A stretch of 64,000 nt of DNA from Atrina japonica (GCA_030159075.1 BROG01000794.1:113501-177500), one strand, 5' to 3'. Counted from the stretch's first letter, positions 36,574 through 48,232 are shown. Numbers and translations are program-made. Notes: generated from the sequence alone by a model not told the origin.

Positions 36574-36656
36574 ATATAGAGGATATTTGACAATTATTTT
36601 TTAATAACATGTTTATTAAATCGAGATGTAATAAACATGTTATTCAAAAACAATTG
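36574..36656. repeat. Near-perfect 37-bp-stem hairpin
   Basis: The left arm (ATATTTGACAATTATTTTTT then AATAACATGTTTATTA) pairs with the right arm (TAATAAACATGTTATT then CAAAAACAATTGTCAAATAT) around a 10-base loop AATCGAGATG, with only a few mismatches. It could be a small foldback element or a precursor-like transcript. Confidence 0.8.
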
Positions 36657-36659
36657 TCA

Positions 36660-38324
36660 AATATTCTATTTATTACATTTTCCAGTTAAGTTTCGTTAGG
36701 CCTAGATTTACCCGATGTTCTGTACATGTAGGCTAGGCTACTCTACGATTTGTGGAATGTAAACAAACCACGTTTTGACACAGGGGTTCGGAAATCTTTT
36801 TAAAGCGTAATTTGCTCAATGAAACTTGATTCTGGAGGGAAATATTACGCTGTAAAAAAGATTTTCACGCCGCTGTGGTTTGGAATGAAATACATCACTT
36901 GATGCCTTAAAGAGCATGCCAAAGTTATCTATTGACCTGTACAGCAAACTTGCTTCGATGTTAGCCTTATTCGATGTTCATATTCTGTACTGTATCTCCA
37001 GTGCCACTGAATCATGTTAAAACGATACATTAAACATTTCCGCTGCCTTTCGACCACTTAAACCCACTCCATCAATACATAATATCGCCTGCTTTTCAGT
37101 CGAGACAGAACAAGTCTGTGCGCAGCCATTCGATACGGCATTATAAATAGCTCACACGAAAATCCCTTCGTGAAACGTCATATCTACAGTACGTGTTCAA
37201 AAGTTTTTACCATGGCATTACAATTTATTGGCATTTGTGGCAAATGTGATCAGTTTATAACCATCACAATGAATTGAAAATTATCATTACATGATAGATG
37301 GGATTAATTAATCGGATTTCCATTAGTGGCCTGACACTGTATTTGTATTGGCTTAATGAAAAATATGTATTTTTTATTAAACCAATTAATATAGAGTAAA
37401 ATCAATGAAAAATAACAGTGAAAAATAAAGTTTTTATTTAATTTATAAATTTCACAAAAATGTAATAAATGTAGCCATACTGATAGCTTATATACAGAGA
37501 AAACTACGTATTAATAGGATATACATGTATACAGAAATCAAAGCAAAGCAATGATTTGACGAATGATACAGCTTTGATTATGCAATGCCTGTTAGTTCTA
37601 CTGAAGTGAGTGTAGCACGATCTGAAATACACAGAGAAATAAATGTCATTGTGTGTCATCACTTGAAATATTTATTTTCTTACTCACAAAATTTTATTTA
37701 AACATTATCCATCACTTTGTTTGCCATGCACATGTCAGCATTTATAACATTTTTCAGTTAGACACCGACCTAAATGAGCAGTACAATATCTATATCGGTC
37801 AACATAAAATATTCCACTTTTGAATAATACAACCCGGCGCGTATGAATTTATAGTGATATTTCATTTATGTCTAGAAATACTATCTCAGGATTTTTTTCT
37901 TTGATCTTCATTAATAGTGTGCGTAATCAAATAAATTCCACATTTTGTTCTGTATTAAAAACAATGAACTATCTTTTTTGTAGCAGCAAGATTCTATTTG
38001 CGTAATTAGCGGTAAATTGTCAAGACAGAATGGCGGGATCTCTTCGAGATCGACAATAGCAAATACATGTGTGTGACACAAATGGACAACGTAGGAATAC
38101 CTAAATCATGTATGTATTATTATCTACTTTATCTTCTGAACAATTTTTTATAAAACATAATCTAAAACTTTGTGCTTTTTTCTATCATTAACAGAAAACG
38201 TTACATTCTCCTGTGAACTCTTTTATTTGAGCGGAATTTAATGACAGTAAAACCCTAAAAAACAAGGATAACAAATTTTCAATTTGAATAAGCAGTTTAA
38301 CACGTCGGGTAAATCTATGGCACA
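36660..38324. other. No supported feature
   Basis: AT-rich unique-looking sequence; no open frame of note on either strand. Confidence 0.5.
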
Positions 38325-38690
38325 CCGAAATCACATTATTGTGTTAAACCTAGTTTTTCACAGATAAACTTAGTTTTTCTCCAGTTGAAGATAGTTTTTC
38401 TCAGTTAAACCATGATTTTCTCCAGTTAATGTGGGTTACGATTTAAACCTAATTTCCCCCTAGTTAATCCTAATATTTCTCGTAACCCAAATTAACTGGA
38501 GAAAAACTGAGTGTTAACATTTATCACTCAGATTTTATAACATTAATCACAGTTAACAATCGGGTTTTGGTGCAGTTAACACTCAGTTTTTCTCAGTTAA
38601 CACTCAGTTTTTGGCACAGTTAACACTCAGTTTTTGGCGCAATTAACACTCAGGTGGTTTTCTCAGTTAAACTTAGTTTTTCTCCAGTGG
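38325..38690. repeat. CTAG-module foldback repeat, second copy
   Basis: Same module set as 56-57 kb (GTTAAACCTAGTTTTTCACA, CCAGTTAATGTGGGTTACGA, CTGGAGAAAAACTGAG). Here many modules read CTCAG in place of CTAG, a local variant that has spread (GTTAACACTCAGTTTTT four times). Confidence 0.8.
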
Positions 38691-38691
38691 T

Positions 38692-39130
38692 AGATGTTAC
38701 GGATATGTCGGTTGCCATGGTGAAAGCCTGTGATTGGTCAAATTTTATTTGTCGGATTTGGCTGACAAATAGTAATGAGGAGGTTTTGGTTTAACGAATT
38801 CAATGGCAGATGTTGTGAAAGTGTCAGTTGTCAGGGTAACAAAATAAAAGACACTGATTTGTCAAAATTGATTTATTTTCAGATTTTGTAGAAAATTGGT
38901 ATACAAAGGTATTTTGACGTAACTGCGAATTTAATGTTGTGTTACAGAAGCATTGGTTGCCATGGTAACAAAATAAAGGGTGGTGATTGATCAAAATTTC
39001 AATTTTGTTAGATTTTTATAAGAAAAATAGTATTCAGGGGTAGTTTTAAATTACGAATTCAATAGAATGCGTTATGTACATCTATAAATAAAAATTGCCA
39101 GGTGATTGGTTCAGAGGTCAAAGGTCATCG
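38692..39130 (+). repeat. Degenerate tandem repeat, unit about 120-130 bp
   Basis: Three to four units share GTTGCCATGGTAACAAAATA, GTGATTGGTCAAAATTT, TGTCAGATTTT and ACGAATTCAATG. It lies between the CTAG-module block and the retrozyme array. Confidence 0.6.
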
Positions 39131-39187
39131 GTAGTTGTGATAACTGAAATACTGAAAATGTGTAGTTTTAAAGTATCGGAAATACAA

Positions 39188-39189
39188 AA

Positions 39190-39224
<35 letters not shown>

Positions 39225-39225
39225 G
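39188..39225. repeat. (AAAT)n microsatellite
   Basis: About nine AAAT units. Confidence 0.95.
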
Positions 39226-39383
39226 TCGGGGACATATTAATGTTTTTTATTCTATTTAAAGATAACATAGTGGTGCATTACCTGATATGTTTTTTCAAAC
39301 TTGGCATATTGTCAAAATACCTTAAATGGGCGTTTCCCAGTAATATTTTGTAAATATTATAAACATAATACCAAAGTTACAAT

Positions 39384-39429
39384 GCTCAAGACCATATCGT
39401 TTCTGTCAATTAGACTTCATCAGTTGAAC
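39384..39429 (-). ncRNA. Hammerhead ribozyme motif, array unit 1
   Basis: Core boxes CTGATGA and GAAA are intact. Stem I keeps five Watson-Crick pairs plus one G-U pair (GTTCAA with TTGAGC). Stem III carries one change (ATATGG in place of ATATCG), which breaks the palindrome, so this copy is probably weaker than units 4-6. Confidence 0.7.
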
Positions 39430-40453
39430 TCCAATTTGAAAAGTATGTGATTTTTTCTAAAGATAAAATGGTATCATACAAGGCTAAATAATATCTCTAA
39501 AGTTATAGCCGAAATCCGTCTAAGAGTGTCCACTGTAAAAAATGACTATCTTAGCTTTAGAAAGATTTTAGAATTAAAATGATGTTAACAGTGCCAAATA
39601 TTACTTTAGTATAAGATGAACAGCTGGTACCGAAATACCAGGTACTAGGTTTATATATACCCTCGGGGACTCAAACGGTCCACCAGCAGTGGCAACGACC
39701 TAGTGGTTATAAATATTATAAACATAATAACAAAATTACAATGCTCAAGACGTTATCGTTTCTGTCAATAAGACTTCATCAATGAGCTCCAATTTGAAAA
39801 GTATGTGATTTTTTCTAAAGATTAAATGGTATCATACAAGGCCAAATAATATCTCTAAAGTTATAGCCGAAATCCGTCTAAGAGTAACCACTGTTTGACT
39901 ATCTTAGCTTTAGAAACATTTTAGAATTTAAATGGTGTTAACAGTGCCAAATATTACTTTAGTATAAGATGAACAGCTGGTACCGAAATAACAGGTACTA
40001 GGTTTATATATACCCTCGGGGACTCAAACGGTCCACCAGCAGTGGCAACGACCTAGTGGTTATAAATATTATAAACATAATACCAAAATTACAATGCTCA
40101 AGACCATATCGTTTCTGTCAATAAGACTTCATCAATGAGCTCCAATTTGAAAAGTATGTGATTTTTTCTAAAGACTAAATGGTATCATACAAGGCCAAAT
40201 AATATCTCTAAAGTTATAGCCGAAATCCGTCTAAGAGTAACCACTGTAAAAAATGACTATCTTAGCTTTAGAAACATTTTAGATTTTAAATGGTGTTAAC
40301 AGTGCCAAATATTACTTTAGTATAAGATGAACAGCTGGTACCGAAATACCAGGTACTAGGTTTATGTATACCCTCGGGGACTCAACCGGTCCACCAGCAG
40401 TGGCAACGACCTAGTGGTTATAAATATTATAAACATAATACCAAAGTTACAAT

Positions 40454-40499
40454 GCTCAAGACGATATCGTTTCCGTCAATTAGACTTCATCAGTTGAGC
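40454..40499 (-). ncRNA. Hammerhead ribozyme motif, array unit 4
   Basis: On the minus strand: stem I 5' arm GCTCAA (40499-40494), core CTGATGA (40493-40487), stem II GTC/GAC with loop TAATT, core GAAA (40473-40470), stem III palindrome ACGATATCGT, and triplet GTC with predicted cleavage between 40460 and 40459. The 3' arm TTGAGC (40459-40454) is a perfect complement of the 5' arm. The 10.1/11.1 pair is A opposite G, non-canonical, so activity may be weak. The loop-poor palindromic stem III is typical of Penelope/retrozyme hammerheads that work best as dimers. Confidence 0.8.
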
Positions 40500-40813
40500 T
40501 CCAATTTGAAAAGTATGTGATTTTTTCTAAAGATTAAATGGTATCATACAAGGCCAAATAATATCTCTAAAGGTATAGCCGAAATCCGTCTAAGAGTAAC
40601 CACTGTAAAAAATGACTATCTTAGCTTTAGAAAATTTTTAGATTTTAAATGGTGTTAACAGTGCCAAATATTACTTTAGTATAAGATGAACAGCTGGTAC
40701 CGAAATACCAGGTACTAGGTTTATGTATACCCTCGGGGACTCAACCGGTCCACCAGCAGTGGGCAACGACCTAGTGGTTATAAATATTATAAACATAATA
40801 CCAAAGTTACAAT

Positions 40814-40859
40814 GCTCAAGACGATATCGTTTCCGTCAATTAGACTTCATCAGTTGAGC
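40814..40859 (-). ncRNA. Hammerhead ribozyme motif, array unit 5
   Basis: Identical in every base to the motif in the preceding unit, 360 bp away. It has the same 6-bp stem I, CTGATGA and GAAA boxes, palindromic stem III and GTC cleavage triplet. The identity points to recent amplification or homogenisation of the array. Confidence 0.8.
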
Positions 40860-41172
40860 TCCAATTTGAAAAGTATGTGATTTTTTCTAAAGATTAAATG
40901 GTATCATACAAGGCCAAATAATATCTCTAAAGTTATAGCCGAAATCCGTCTAAGAGTAACCACTGTAAAAAATGACTATCTTAGCTTTTGAAAATTTTTA
41001 GAATTTAAATGGTGTTAACAGTGCCAAATATTACTTTAGTATAAGATGAACAGCTGGTACCAAAATACCAGGGACTAGGTTTATGTATACCCCCGGGGAC
41101 TCAAACGATCCACCAGCAGTGGCAACGACCCAGTGGTTATAAATATTATAAACATAATACCAAACTTACAAT

Positions 41173-41218
41173 GCTCAAGACGATATCGTTTCCGTCAATT
41201 AGACTTCATCAGTTGAGC
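41173..41218 (-). ncRNA. Hammerhead ribozyme motif, array unit 6
   Basis: Same motif as units 4 and 5, with core boxes and stem I intact. The unit it belongs to is cut short about 70 bp further on, at the inverted junction near 41284. Confidence 0.8.
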
Positions 41219-41283
41219 TCCAAATTGAAAAGTATGTGATTTTTTCTAAAGATTAAATTGTATCATACAAGGCCAAATAAAAT

Positions 41284-41403
41284 TGTCTAAAGCTAAGATA
41301 GTCATTTTTTTACAGTGGTTACTCTTAGACGGATTTCGGCTATATTTTCAGAGATATTATTTTGCCTTGTAAGATACCACTTTTTCTTTAGAAAATACAC
41401 ATT
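41284..41403 (+). repeat. Inverted partial retrozyme unit at the array edge
   Basis: The last array unit stops inside its conserved GGCCAAATAA stretch. It is followed directly by about 120 bp of the same unit in the opposite orientation (TCTAAAGCTAAGATAGTC, then CTTAGACGGATTTCGGCTAT, then GTATTTTCTAAAG read backwards). The result is an imperfect palindrome between the array and the presumed EMX 3' end. Confidence 0.8.
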
Positions 41404-41449
41404 AATAATAATATAACAGAAAAGTTGTGTTTACATTAAAAATAAAAAC

Positions 41450-41709
41450 GAATATTAATGTTTAAAAATGCTTTAATGAATCATCATGGACATTTTAATG
41501 ATACACAAATATCATTTTTCTCAACGTATAACAAGTTAAGTACACTGAACGTCAATGAGCTAATGGCAGTTATACATATCAAATAACTATATCGTCGTAC
41601 TATTTACATCTACAACTACTAACGTGAAATCATTTTAATTATGAAATTATTTAAATGTTTTTAGTCCTCATATACATTACATATACATTATTGCAGAGAT
41701 GTGATTTGC
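41450..41709 (-). other. Probable EMX 3' untranslated region
   Basis: This is the sequence after the TAG stop on the minus strand. It is AT-rich and non-repetitive. The only poly(A)-signal-like hexamers are ATTAAA variants (complements at about 41472-41477 and 41494-41499), so the transcript end would fall near 41,450. It is bounded on the far side by the inverted retrozyme fragment ending at 41403. The 3' end is inferred, not shown. Confidence 0.35.
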
Positions 41710-41874
41710 CTAGTGTTCATCGTCATTGGAATCCGATTGGTCAAGATTGCTGTCAAGTGGTTCGTGCTTTCTATAACCAGATCCCCCTGGTTGATCGTCA
41801 GATTCTTGATCAGAAGATTCATCGGTTTTCACTCTTTTGAACTTTGTTCTGCGATTCTGGAACCAAACTTTTAC
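41710..41874 (-). CDS. EMX: EMX/empty spiracles homeobox gene, last coding exon
   Basis: Read on the minus strand, an acceptor (ttacag at 41880-41875) is followed by an open frame of 54 codons ending in TAG at 41710. It begins VKVWFQNRRTKFKRVK, the third helix of a homeodomain, with W48, F49, N51 and R53 intact. It continues the frame of the exon ending at 46414 exactly (LTETQ|VKVWF). After the homeodomain there is a short acidic, Ser/Asp-rich tail (ESSDQESDD, then DQSDSNDDEH). EMX proteins are nuclear DNA-binding regulators of anterior and nervous-system patterning. The tail lacks the basic linker I associate with vertebrate EMX, so this is an invertebrate form. Downstream there is no AATAAA, only ATTAAA-type hexamers near 41472-41499 (minus). 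The EMX assignment is strong; which paralogue it is cannot be decided from this exon. Confidence 0.93.
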   Translation of the reverse strand, partial: VKVWFQNRRTKFKRVKTDESSDQESDDQPGGSGYRKHEPLDSNLDQSDSNDDEH

Positions 41875-43218
41875 CTGTAAAATATAATCAGTATTAATTG
41901 CATTCTACATGGTATATTACAACATGATAAATCAAGGTAAAATACAACTAATGCTATGAGAGTAAATAATACTGTATTAATACTTATCAGATACATGTAT
42001 AGGTTTATATCTGATTGTGCACGTGTCTGTTTAAAATTGCTAATTGATATATGACACTTCCTTTACCTTTGTAAATTCATTTCAATCTTTTTTCTGTTTC
42101 TTTCTTTCTCTATCTCCCTTTCATATTTTCTTTTTAATTCTTACATACGGTTTCTCTCTTTCTCTACAATGAATTATCTTCGCTCGAACGATGTATTGCG
42201 TCTGCATTCATGTATGATTTAATATGATTTCTTTTTATAAACGCTAACAAATATATCTGCTAAATAAGTAGTCCCAGTCGGGTATCTCGGTTGAAGAATG
42301 AATATGGTGTTTTTCTCGTATAATCCAGGCTTATTTGGGTTTTTTAACCTCATAATTTGAGTTATAAATCATCGTAATTTGATAACCCTTATAATAACAA
42401 ATCTAAAATTCGTGCCGGTGAATGTTTAACACCGTACGTTGAATAAATCACTCCACAAAGAACCCCTGACGGAAACTTAATGTGAAATTAAATGGATTAT
42501 ATTTTACCTTAAATAGAGTTTTTGCCGTATTATTATTGAACATACAGATGATTTTTTGATACTCTATGAATTGGAGAACTATAAGTATGGTGCTAATATT
42601 CCAGGGTGTGAAATACTTTTTTTCTAATTTCAATTACTTCATGTGGTTAAGAATATTGAAAGCCATACCCTTGACAATTAGTGCTGAACACCAAATCCTA
42701 TAAATTTTGTATATGGGGATTATTTTGACATAAATTTCTCCATAACAAGCAATAATAAAACTGATGGCCCAGGGTAATCTCTGAATCCATCATATACAGT
42801 GATGATATACTTAACGCTGGGTGAGAATGTAATTGAATATTTAAGATATGTCATTTAATCTAAATACCACTACTTAATCCTGAAATCAACCATTCATGCA
42901 ACATTCTGATGTAAAGAAATGCGGTATGTTGCATCGGTCAATCAAGTTAGCTCAGCTGTTATAAACATCAGAACTAATGTTGTATGCTACCCTATTACAA
43001 ATGTATTTATATATTTATTTCCAGATATACTGAATAATCAATTATTGACAACAACGTTTCTTTCTCCGAAAATCAGGAGACAGTAGCGGTATTGCCTTAC
43101 AATATTGCCCCTCAACGGTCGTTTAATTTGCTTCAAAATATGTAGTTGCATTTGAATGAAATTTGATTACAATTTTCAATTTTGTTAAATCGATGTTGCT
43201 GTTATATTATTATAATTG

Positions 43219-43250
<32 letters not shown>

Positions 43251-46034
43251 GTGTAAGTTCTTGTTATTGTTTTTTCATTTACTAAATAGTACATCATTAT
43301 ATGAAAGGAGTTCACTGGTATTAGAGATGGTATTACTTTCTTGCAATTAAAGTAAAATAGAACTGTTTGAATATAATTTCGGAAGAATTCTCCATGGATA
43401 CAAGATATACCCCAAATTCAAACATATTTTTTCATTCCACAAAGTTGAAATTGCATTAATTTATTAGGAATGTTATTGATTATTCCAACTTAAACATATT
43501 TTCTATCAATGTGCTACAGATAACAATATAATGAAATGTTTGTTGTTTATGTTTAGATTATAAGTATGATATTGGAAATAATAATAAAGAAGATAATAGG
43601 GATGTGTTAACGTTTGAATGATAAAGGAAAATAGCTGTCAATGTAATTAAATAAATAATCTTTATGTTCAATGGTTGAGTTTATTAATGGATTAAACCAG
43701 ACAACGCCTATTGCATCTTAATGACATATTTCATGTAATTATACAAGGCGATAGAATTAATATCTTTCGATATGAGAACCTATTTTAAGGATAAATCTTT
43801 ATTTTTTATTTCTAGATTTCTAATATTGCTCGTTTGTGTTTTAATATTACATTTTAACTGCCACACGCTATCTTGGAGCATGTTTTGTATATGCAATTTA
43901 CACTTGAACTTTTCACTGGATTAAACATTTATGCAGAGGTAATGAATCTAGCATTGTGTCTAATTTAATTGCGTTTTGACAAACACACAACTAATGTCCA
44001 TTTTTGATAACCTCTTACAGAAAAAACCTGAAAATATGTGTCTATACTGAACACACTAACGATCCAAATAGCGATTAAGACCGACACGAAACAGTCATTT
44101 GTTATGGGTAGTAAATAAACAGAATTTAATTGCACTTTTTCAGTGTTTAATCTACAAATCATCAAAATATTAATAGGCTTTAAATGAAATTTCTGTCTAA
44201 TTCTAACTTGTATATATGACATGAAATATAATAAACAAATTCTTGAACCTGTCACTAAATAGATGTAGAAAACGCAATCACTGTTACAGGAATACAGTTT
44301 TGTTTTTCTCTATAGAAAATGAAGTATTTTGAATGAATGGCAATCAATACTTGTCATTTGTCTCTAATTATCGTTGTAAAACTCATTTATACAAATTCTG
44401 TTTTCTCATGGTAAAGACAGCTACATTCAAAATTTGGATTGAAGGAATTTGGATATTTGACAACGATATAAAGTTATTTTAATTAAAAATGAAAAGATAA
44501 CATTTTATCAATATCTGGAGATGCCGGAAAATGATTTGACAGATTTTCGTATATATCAATTCATTCTTGTTATTCAAGAGCAATAGAATTTCTTTTTTTC
44601 AAGGTATTTTGATATGACTATGTAATTGATTTTTGTGACACAAATTAAAATAGGTAAATCTAAAAATCTGGTACTTTACAACTTGTGTATCTTAAAACTG
44701 ACACATCAGTTTCATCGAATAATAAAACATTTTATTTAATACATTCTGGATTACCGAAACAAACAAGTCTTTAGACGTCGTGACAAATACAGAACCTAAT
44801 CGTTAAAAAGCACAATAAATAAATATATATATATTCACATGATCTTGACACAGATGTAATAACTCTGTTTTAGTACTACATGTTAACCATGCCTAATGTT
44901 TGTATCAATCCATTTGACAAGCATGGGACATTGCAGACTGTAGAATGATGATGCACACAGCACGTACAAAAATGCCGGATTATATGATCGGTAAAAGGAC
45001 ATAACCACGTGTATGGAGGCCAATGAATCAATATTAGCTACCTGCTGGAGATTCTTTTCGAATCTTGCTTCGCGACAGGACGTCTATTAACGTCTATTTA
45101 AAACTTAATTCTGAAATAACATCCACAAAATCCAGCCATTATCCCGATAAACTATCTATGGTCCACTGAATGAGACTTGCCTGGATAAAACTATTGAGCT
45201 CAAACCAGAACTGTTTCCTTTCGCCACGTCATGACACGCTGCGGACGGAATGGGGTGACTAGAGAATATGTATCTAGTCCGCAAATATAATTAGATTATT
45301 TCTAAATCCTCGTGGCTAAACAATAATATTACATAATGTATGTCGGTTTTGTTGCCCGTGTTAGGCGTCATGGTGGGAAAAGGGAAATTTTTCTATGATT
45401 CATGCTAATAATGGTTAAATAATCAACTGATATCTGAAAATGCAAACTACATGCATAGAATATAATATGTTCAATTCTACATCATTTTTGTTCATTATTA
45501 ATCCTTTAAAATTGATTATGTTTGTGGGTTTTTGCACTTCTCTCTGTAGTGCATATGATATGATTTACAAAAAGGATATTGGTCTCCACATGAAGTGGCC
45601 TTTTTGCAGAATGGTTATGTAGTGCGGGTATCATAATCTTTTAATTCGTATCATTATTGTTTAATGAAAATAGAAGTATTTATTTGAATATTAGCACGAC
45701 CTCATATGGTGTAAATTAAATAAATTATTCTATTTGATACGGATTGTATGAATAAATAAACGTTGGTTTAAGTTTGGTAAGTAATTCACCAAAAACATTC
45801 TATGACTATCACCATGCGGAGTTACTACTATCAATGTTATTAAACTTAGTAGCAAAGCCTTACTCATATTATCAGTTTTAGGGGATATTCACAGTTTGAT
45901 ATAAATTTTATTATATATAAATTATATATACATTTGATGATTATGATGATGACGATGATAATACTATTAATAACAATAATAGTAATAATGAAAGTGAATA
46001 GGACAATAGCAAGTATATTAATAAATTAGAATAG

Positions 46035-46080
<46 letters not shown>

Positions 46081-46413
46081 AAATTTATGATAACGACGAG
46101 TATATACATAATAAATGATATGAAATATGGAACTTTCAATGAAAATAGATAATAATATAAAAAATATAGATAAGAGTCACTAATACATAAAATAATAAAG
46201 AACAGGTTAAACACAACTTTTTCTTGAATTGTTTTCGTAAAATGTGCATAACATGTTTGTTTTGGAAACTATATTTTTCTTTAAGTTCAGAATTTAGATA
46301 TTTTCTTTAAATGAGTTTTATTTATATTCATAATAATTATTAATCTGAGTAAGACTAGACTACGTCTATTTATATATTTTTATATAATTTTCTCTACATC
46401 AAGAATTTGATAC
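41875..46413 (-). other. EMX intron between homeodomain codons 44 and 45
   Basis: This 4,539-bp phase-0 intron has donor GTATCA (46413 downwards) and acceptor TTACAG (41880-41875). Apart from an (ATT)n tract near 43220-43250 and a (GAT)n tract at 46035-46080 it carries none of the mobile elements that fill the rest of the window. That is unusual for its length here and compatible with regulatory content. I see no reading frame of note in it. The 45,000-45,300 stretch is less AT-rich than its surroundings and is the most likely place for a conserved non-coding element, but that is inference. Confidence 0.85.
46035..46080. repeat. (GAT)n microsatellite in the EMX intron
   Basis: 15 GAT units, about 330 bp downstream of the EMX internal exon. 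Confidence 0.95.
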
Positions 46414-46586
46414 CTGTGTCTCTGTTAGGTTGAGTTTCACTGCCAGATCTTTTCGTTCCTGTCCTACAACGTAATGGTTCTTCTCAAATGCATGTTCAAG
46501 TTTCAAGAGTTGAGACGGGGAAAACGCTGTTCTTATTCTTTTTGGCTTTCTATATGGGTGATAAAAAATGCTGGTGTCTGGATGAC
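46414..46586 (-). CDS. EMX: EMX/empty spiracles homeobox gene, internal exon (homeodomain helices I-II)
   Basis: On the minus strand a strong acceptor (pyrimidine tract tttcttttcttgtcag, ending at 46587) precedes a 173-nt exon that starts in phase 1 and ends in phase 0 at CAG|gtatca. The 57 full codons contain a pre-homeodomain stretch ([12 protein letters not shown]) and homeodomain residues 1-44. [19 protein letters not shown] followed by NHYVVG and LTETQ is the EMX/ems signature. The exon stops exactly between homeodomain positions 44 and 45, an intron position shared by many homeobox genes. The ATG at the exon edge is formed by intron sequence and is not the start codon. The missing first exon should encode the N-terminal EMX motif. 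I looked for it upstream on the minus strand to 64,000 and did not find it. Confidence 0.95.
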
Positions 46587-46744
46587 CTGACAAGAAAAGA
46601 AATGTAAATAAGAATTCGTTTGTGTAAATGTAGGACAGTTACCAAGGACTGTAGTTATTTTGAAGTACAGATTAAAACTGAAACAGAAACAGTAAAACAA
46701 CCAAACAACAACTACAAGAACAACAACAACAAGAACAACAACAA

Positions 46745-46785
46745 CATTAAAAAAAAAAAAAAAAAAAAAAATAATAATAATAATG

Positions 46786-46823
<38 letters not shown>

Positions 46824-46919
46824 TAGTTTATAATAATGAATAATAGTTTATAATAATTATAATAATAATAATAAAAAAAAATAATAATAATAAATAATAT
46901 TTTACAATAATAATAAGTT

Positions 46920-46984
<65 letters not shown>

Positions 46985-47050
46985 AATATTAATAATAATA
47001 ATGATAATAATAATAATAATGATAATAATAATAATAATGATGATGGTAAT
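46745..47050. repeat. Poly(A), (AAT)n and (GAT)n cluster just upstream of the EMX exon
   Basis: A 22-base A run, then imperfect AAT and GAT runs over 300 bp, starting about 160 bp from the exon acceptor. It lies in presumptive intron 1. Ile/Leu-, Asn- and Met-rich frames across it are by-products. Confidence 0.95.
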
Positions 47051-48019
47051 TATAGTAGTAATTAAACGACATATGGAAAAATATACTGTTGCAAACGGCA
47101 ACATAGGACTGACTCATCATGAGGAAGAATTATATATCTTTCGATTCTGTCTGATAAAAATTATTGCATAAGGTTGTCTTCAATGACAACAAGACAAAAT
47201 ATGAAGCTAACATATCTCTCTTTAAAACCATTAGGGTTCAAAATTGTTTTCTTTAAGATATTCCGTCACCTAAAACAATTCAATTTTCTAAAAGATTTAA
47301 AAATGAGTGTATATCTTTGTTGAGACGACAGACAGTCATTCCAATTCATGGAGCTATAACAAAGCTCAGACCGACTCTTTTATCTCCAAGGTATAATTTA
47401 AAGCATTTTGTTTTCAATTTGACGCATTAGTAGGGGAATACATTTCCGTCATTAGGATTTTGTTTCATTTTACGAGTTTTTAACTTCTTTTCCGTGACCA
47501 TCAGGATATATAAAGTCAATCTTACAATAGGTCGTTACGTGTCATATTACGTCTAAACTCCTGCTTTTTTGTTCAAGAATCAATTATCCCAATACAGAAT
47601 GCTAATTGATTTCATCAAATACTGAAATAGTGTAAGACGACAGTAACGAAACGGTATACAGAAATATTGCCGTCTTTGAGACGTAGGACTGCTATTGAAC
47701 CTAGTTGTACAAAGTCGTTGACCATTTATGTACTACTACAATACAGCTTGCTTAACTATTTGTTTGCGTATGAAATTAAGTGCAGTAATCGTTGTAATAG
47801 AAAGAAAATTATTTTTCATTGTAGAAGATTTTGGACAAGATGAAATAAAGTACTTTAAGGGTCATTGGATATTTTACACTTCAAATTCAGAATATAATTT
47901 TGGGTTAATCTCCGTTTCTCTTTGATCAGTTGTGAATAATTGAATAATTTTGAATGATATAAAATGAATAAGTTTTATGCAATATGTTTTTGTATACATA
48001 TATAGAAATATGTGTAATA

Positions 48020-48079
48020 CTAATGATGATGGCGGCGACGACGACGACGTTGACGACGACGACGATGATGATGATAATA

Positions 48080-48126
<47 letters not shown>

Positions 48127-48152
48127 GATGGTGATGGTGGTGGTGGTGGTGG

Positions 48153-48232
<80 letters not shown>

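Larger units (their letters stand above)
39345..41285 (-). repeat. Retrozyme-like tandem array, about 5.4 units of 353-360 bp with hammerhead motifs
   Basis: A head-to-tail array. The anchor ATGCTCAAGA recurs at 39382, 39741, 40094, 40452, 40812 and 41171 (spacings 359, 353, 358, 360, 359). Units are nearly identical and each includes a conserved stretch reading TACCCTCGGGGACTCAA and GGTACCGAAATACCAGG. On the minus strand each unit carries a hammerhead-ribozyme core: CTGATGA, a short stem II, GAAA, a palindromic stem III and GTC as the cleavage triplet, closed by stem I GCTCAA/TTGAGC. The core is intact in units 1, 4, 5 and 6. Units 2 and 3 have a 1-2 base lesion that changes CTGATGA to TTGATGA. 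Tandem units of this size with one hammerhead each define retrozymes, non-autonomous retroelements thought to use Penelope-type RT in animals. No protein is encoded. The host EMX gene ends about 300 bp away. Confidence 0.85.

Noticed and set aside
41655..41840. 61-codon plus-strand frame
   Set aside because: It is the antisense shadow of the last EMX exon.
46587..46593. ATG at the 5' edge of the EMX homeobox exon as a start codon
   Set aside because: It lies in the polypyrimidine/AG acceptor context; the codon is made by intron bases and the true frame enters from an upstream exon.
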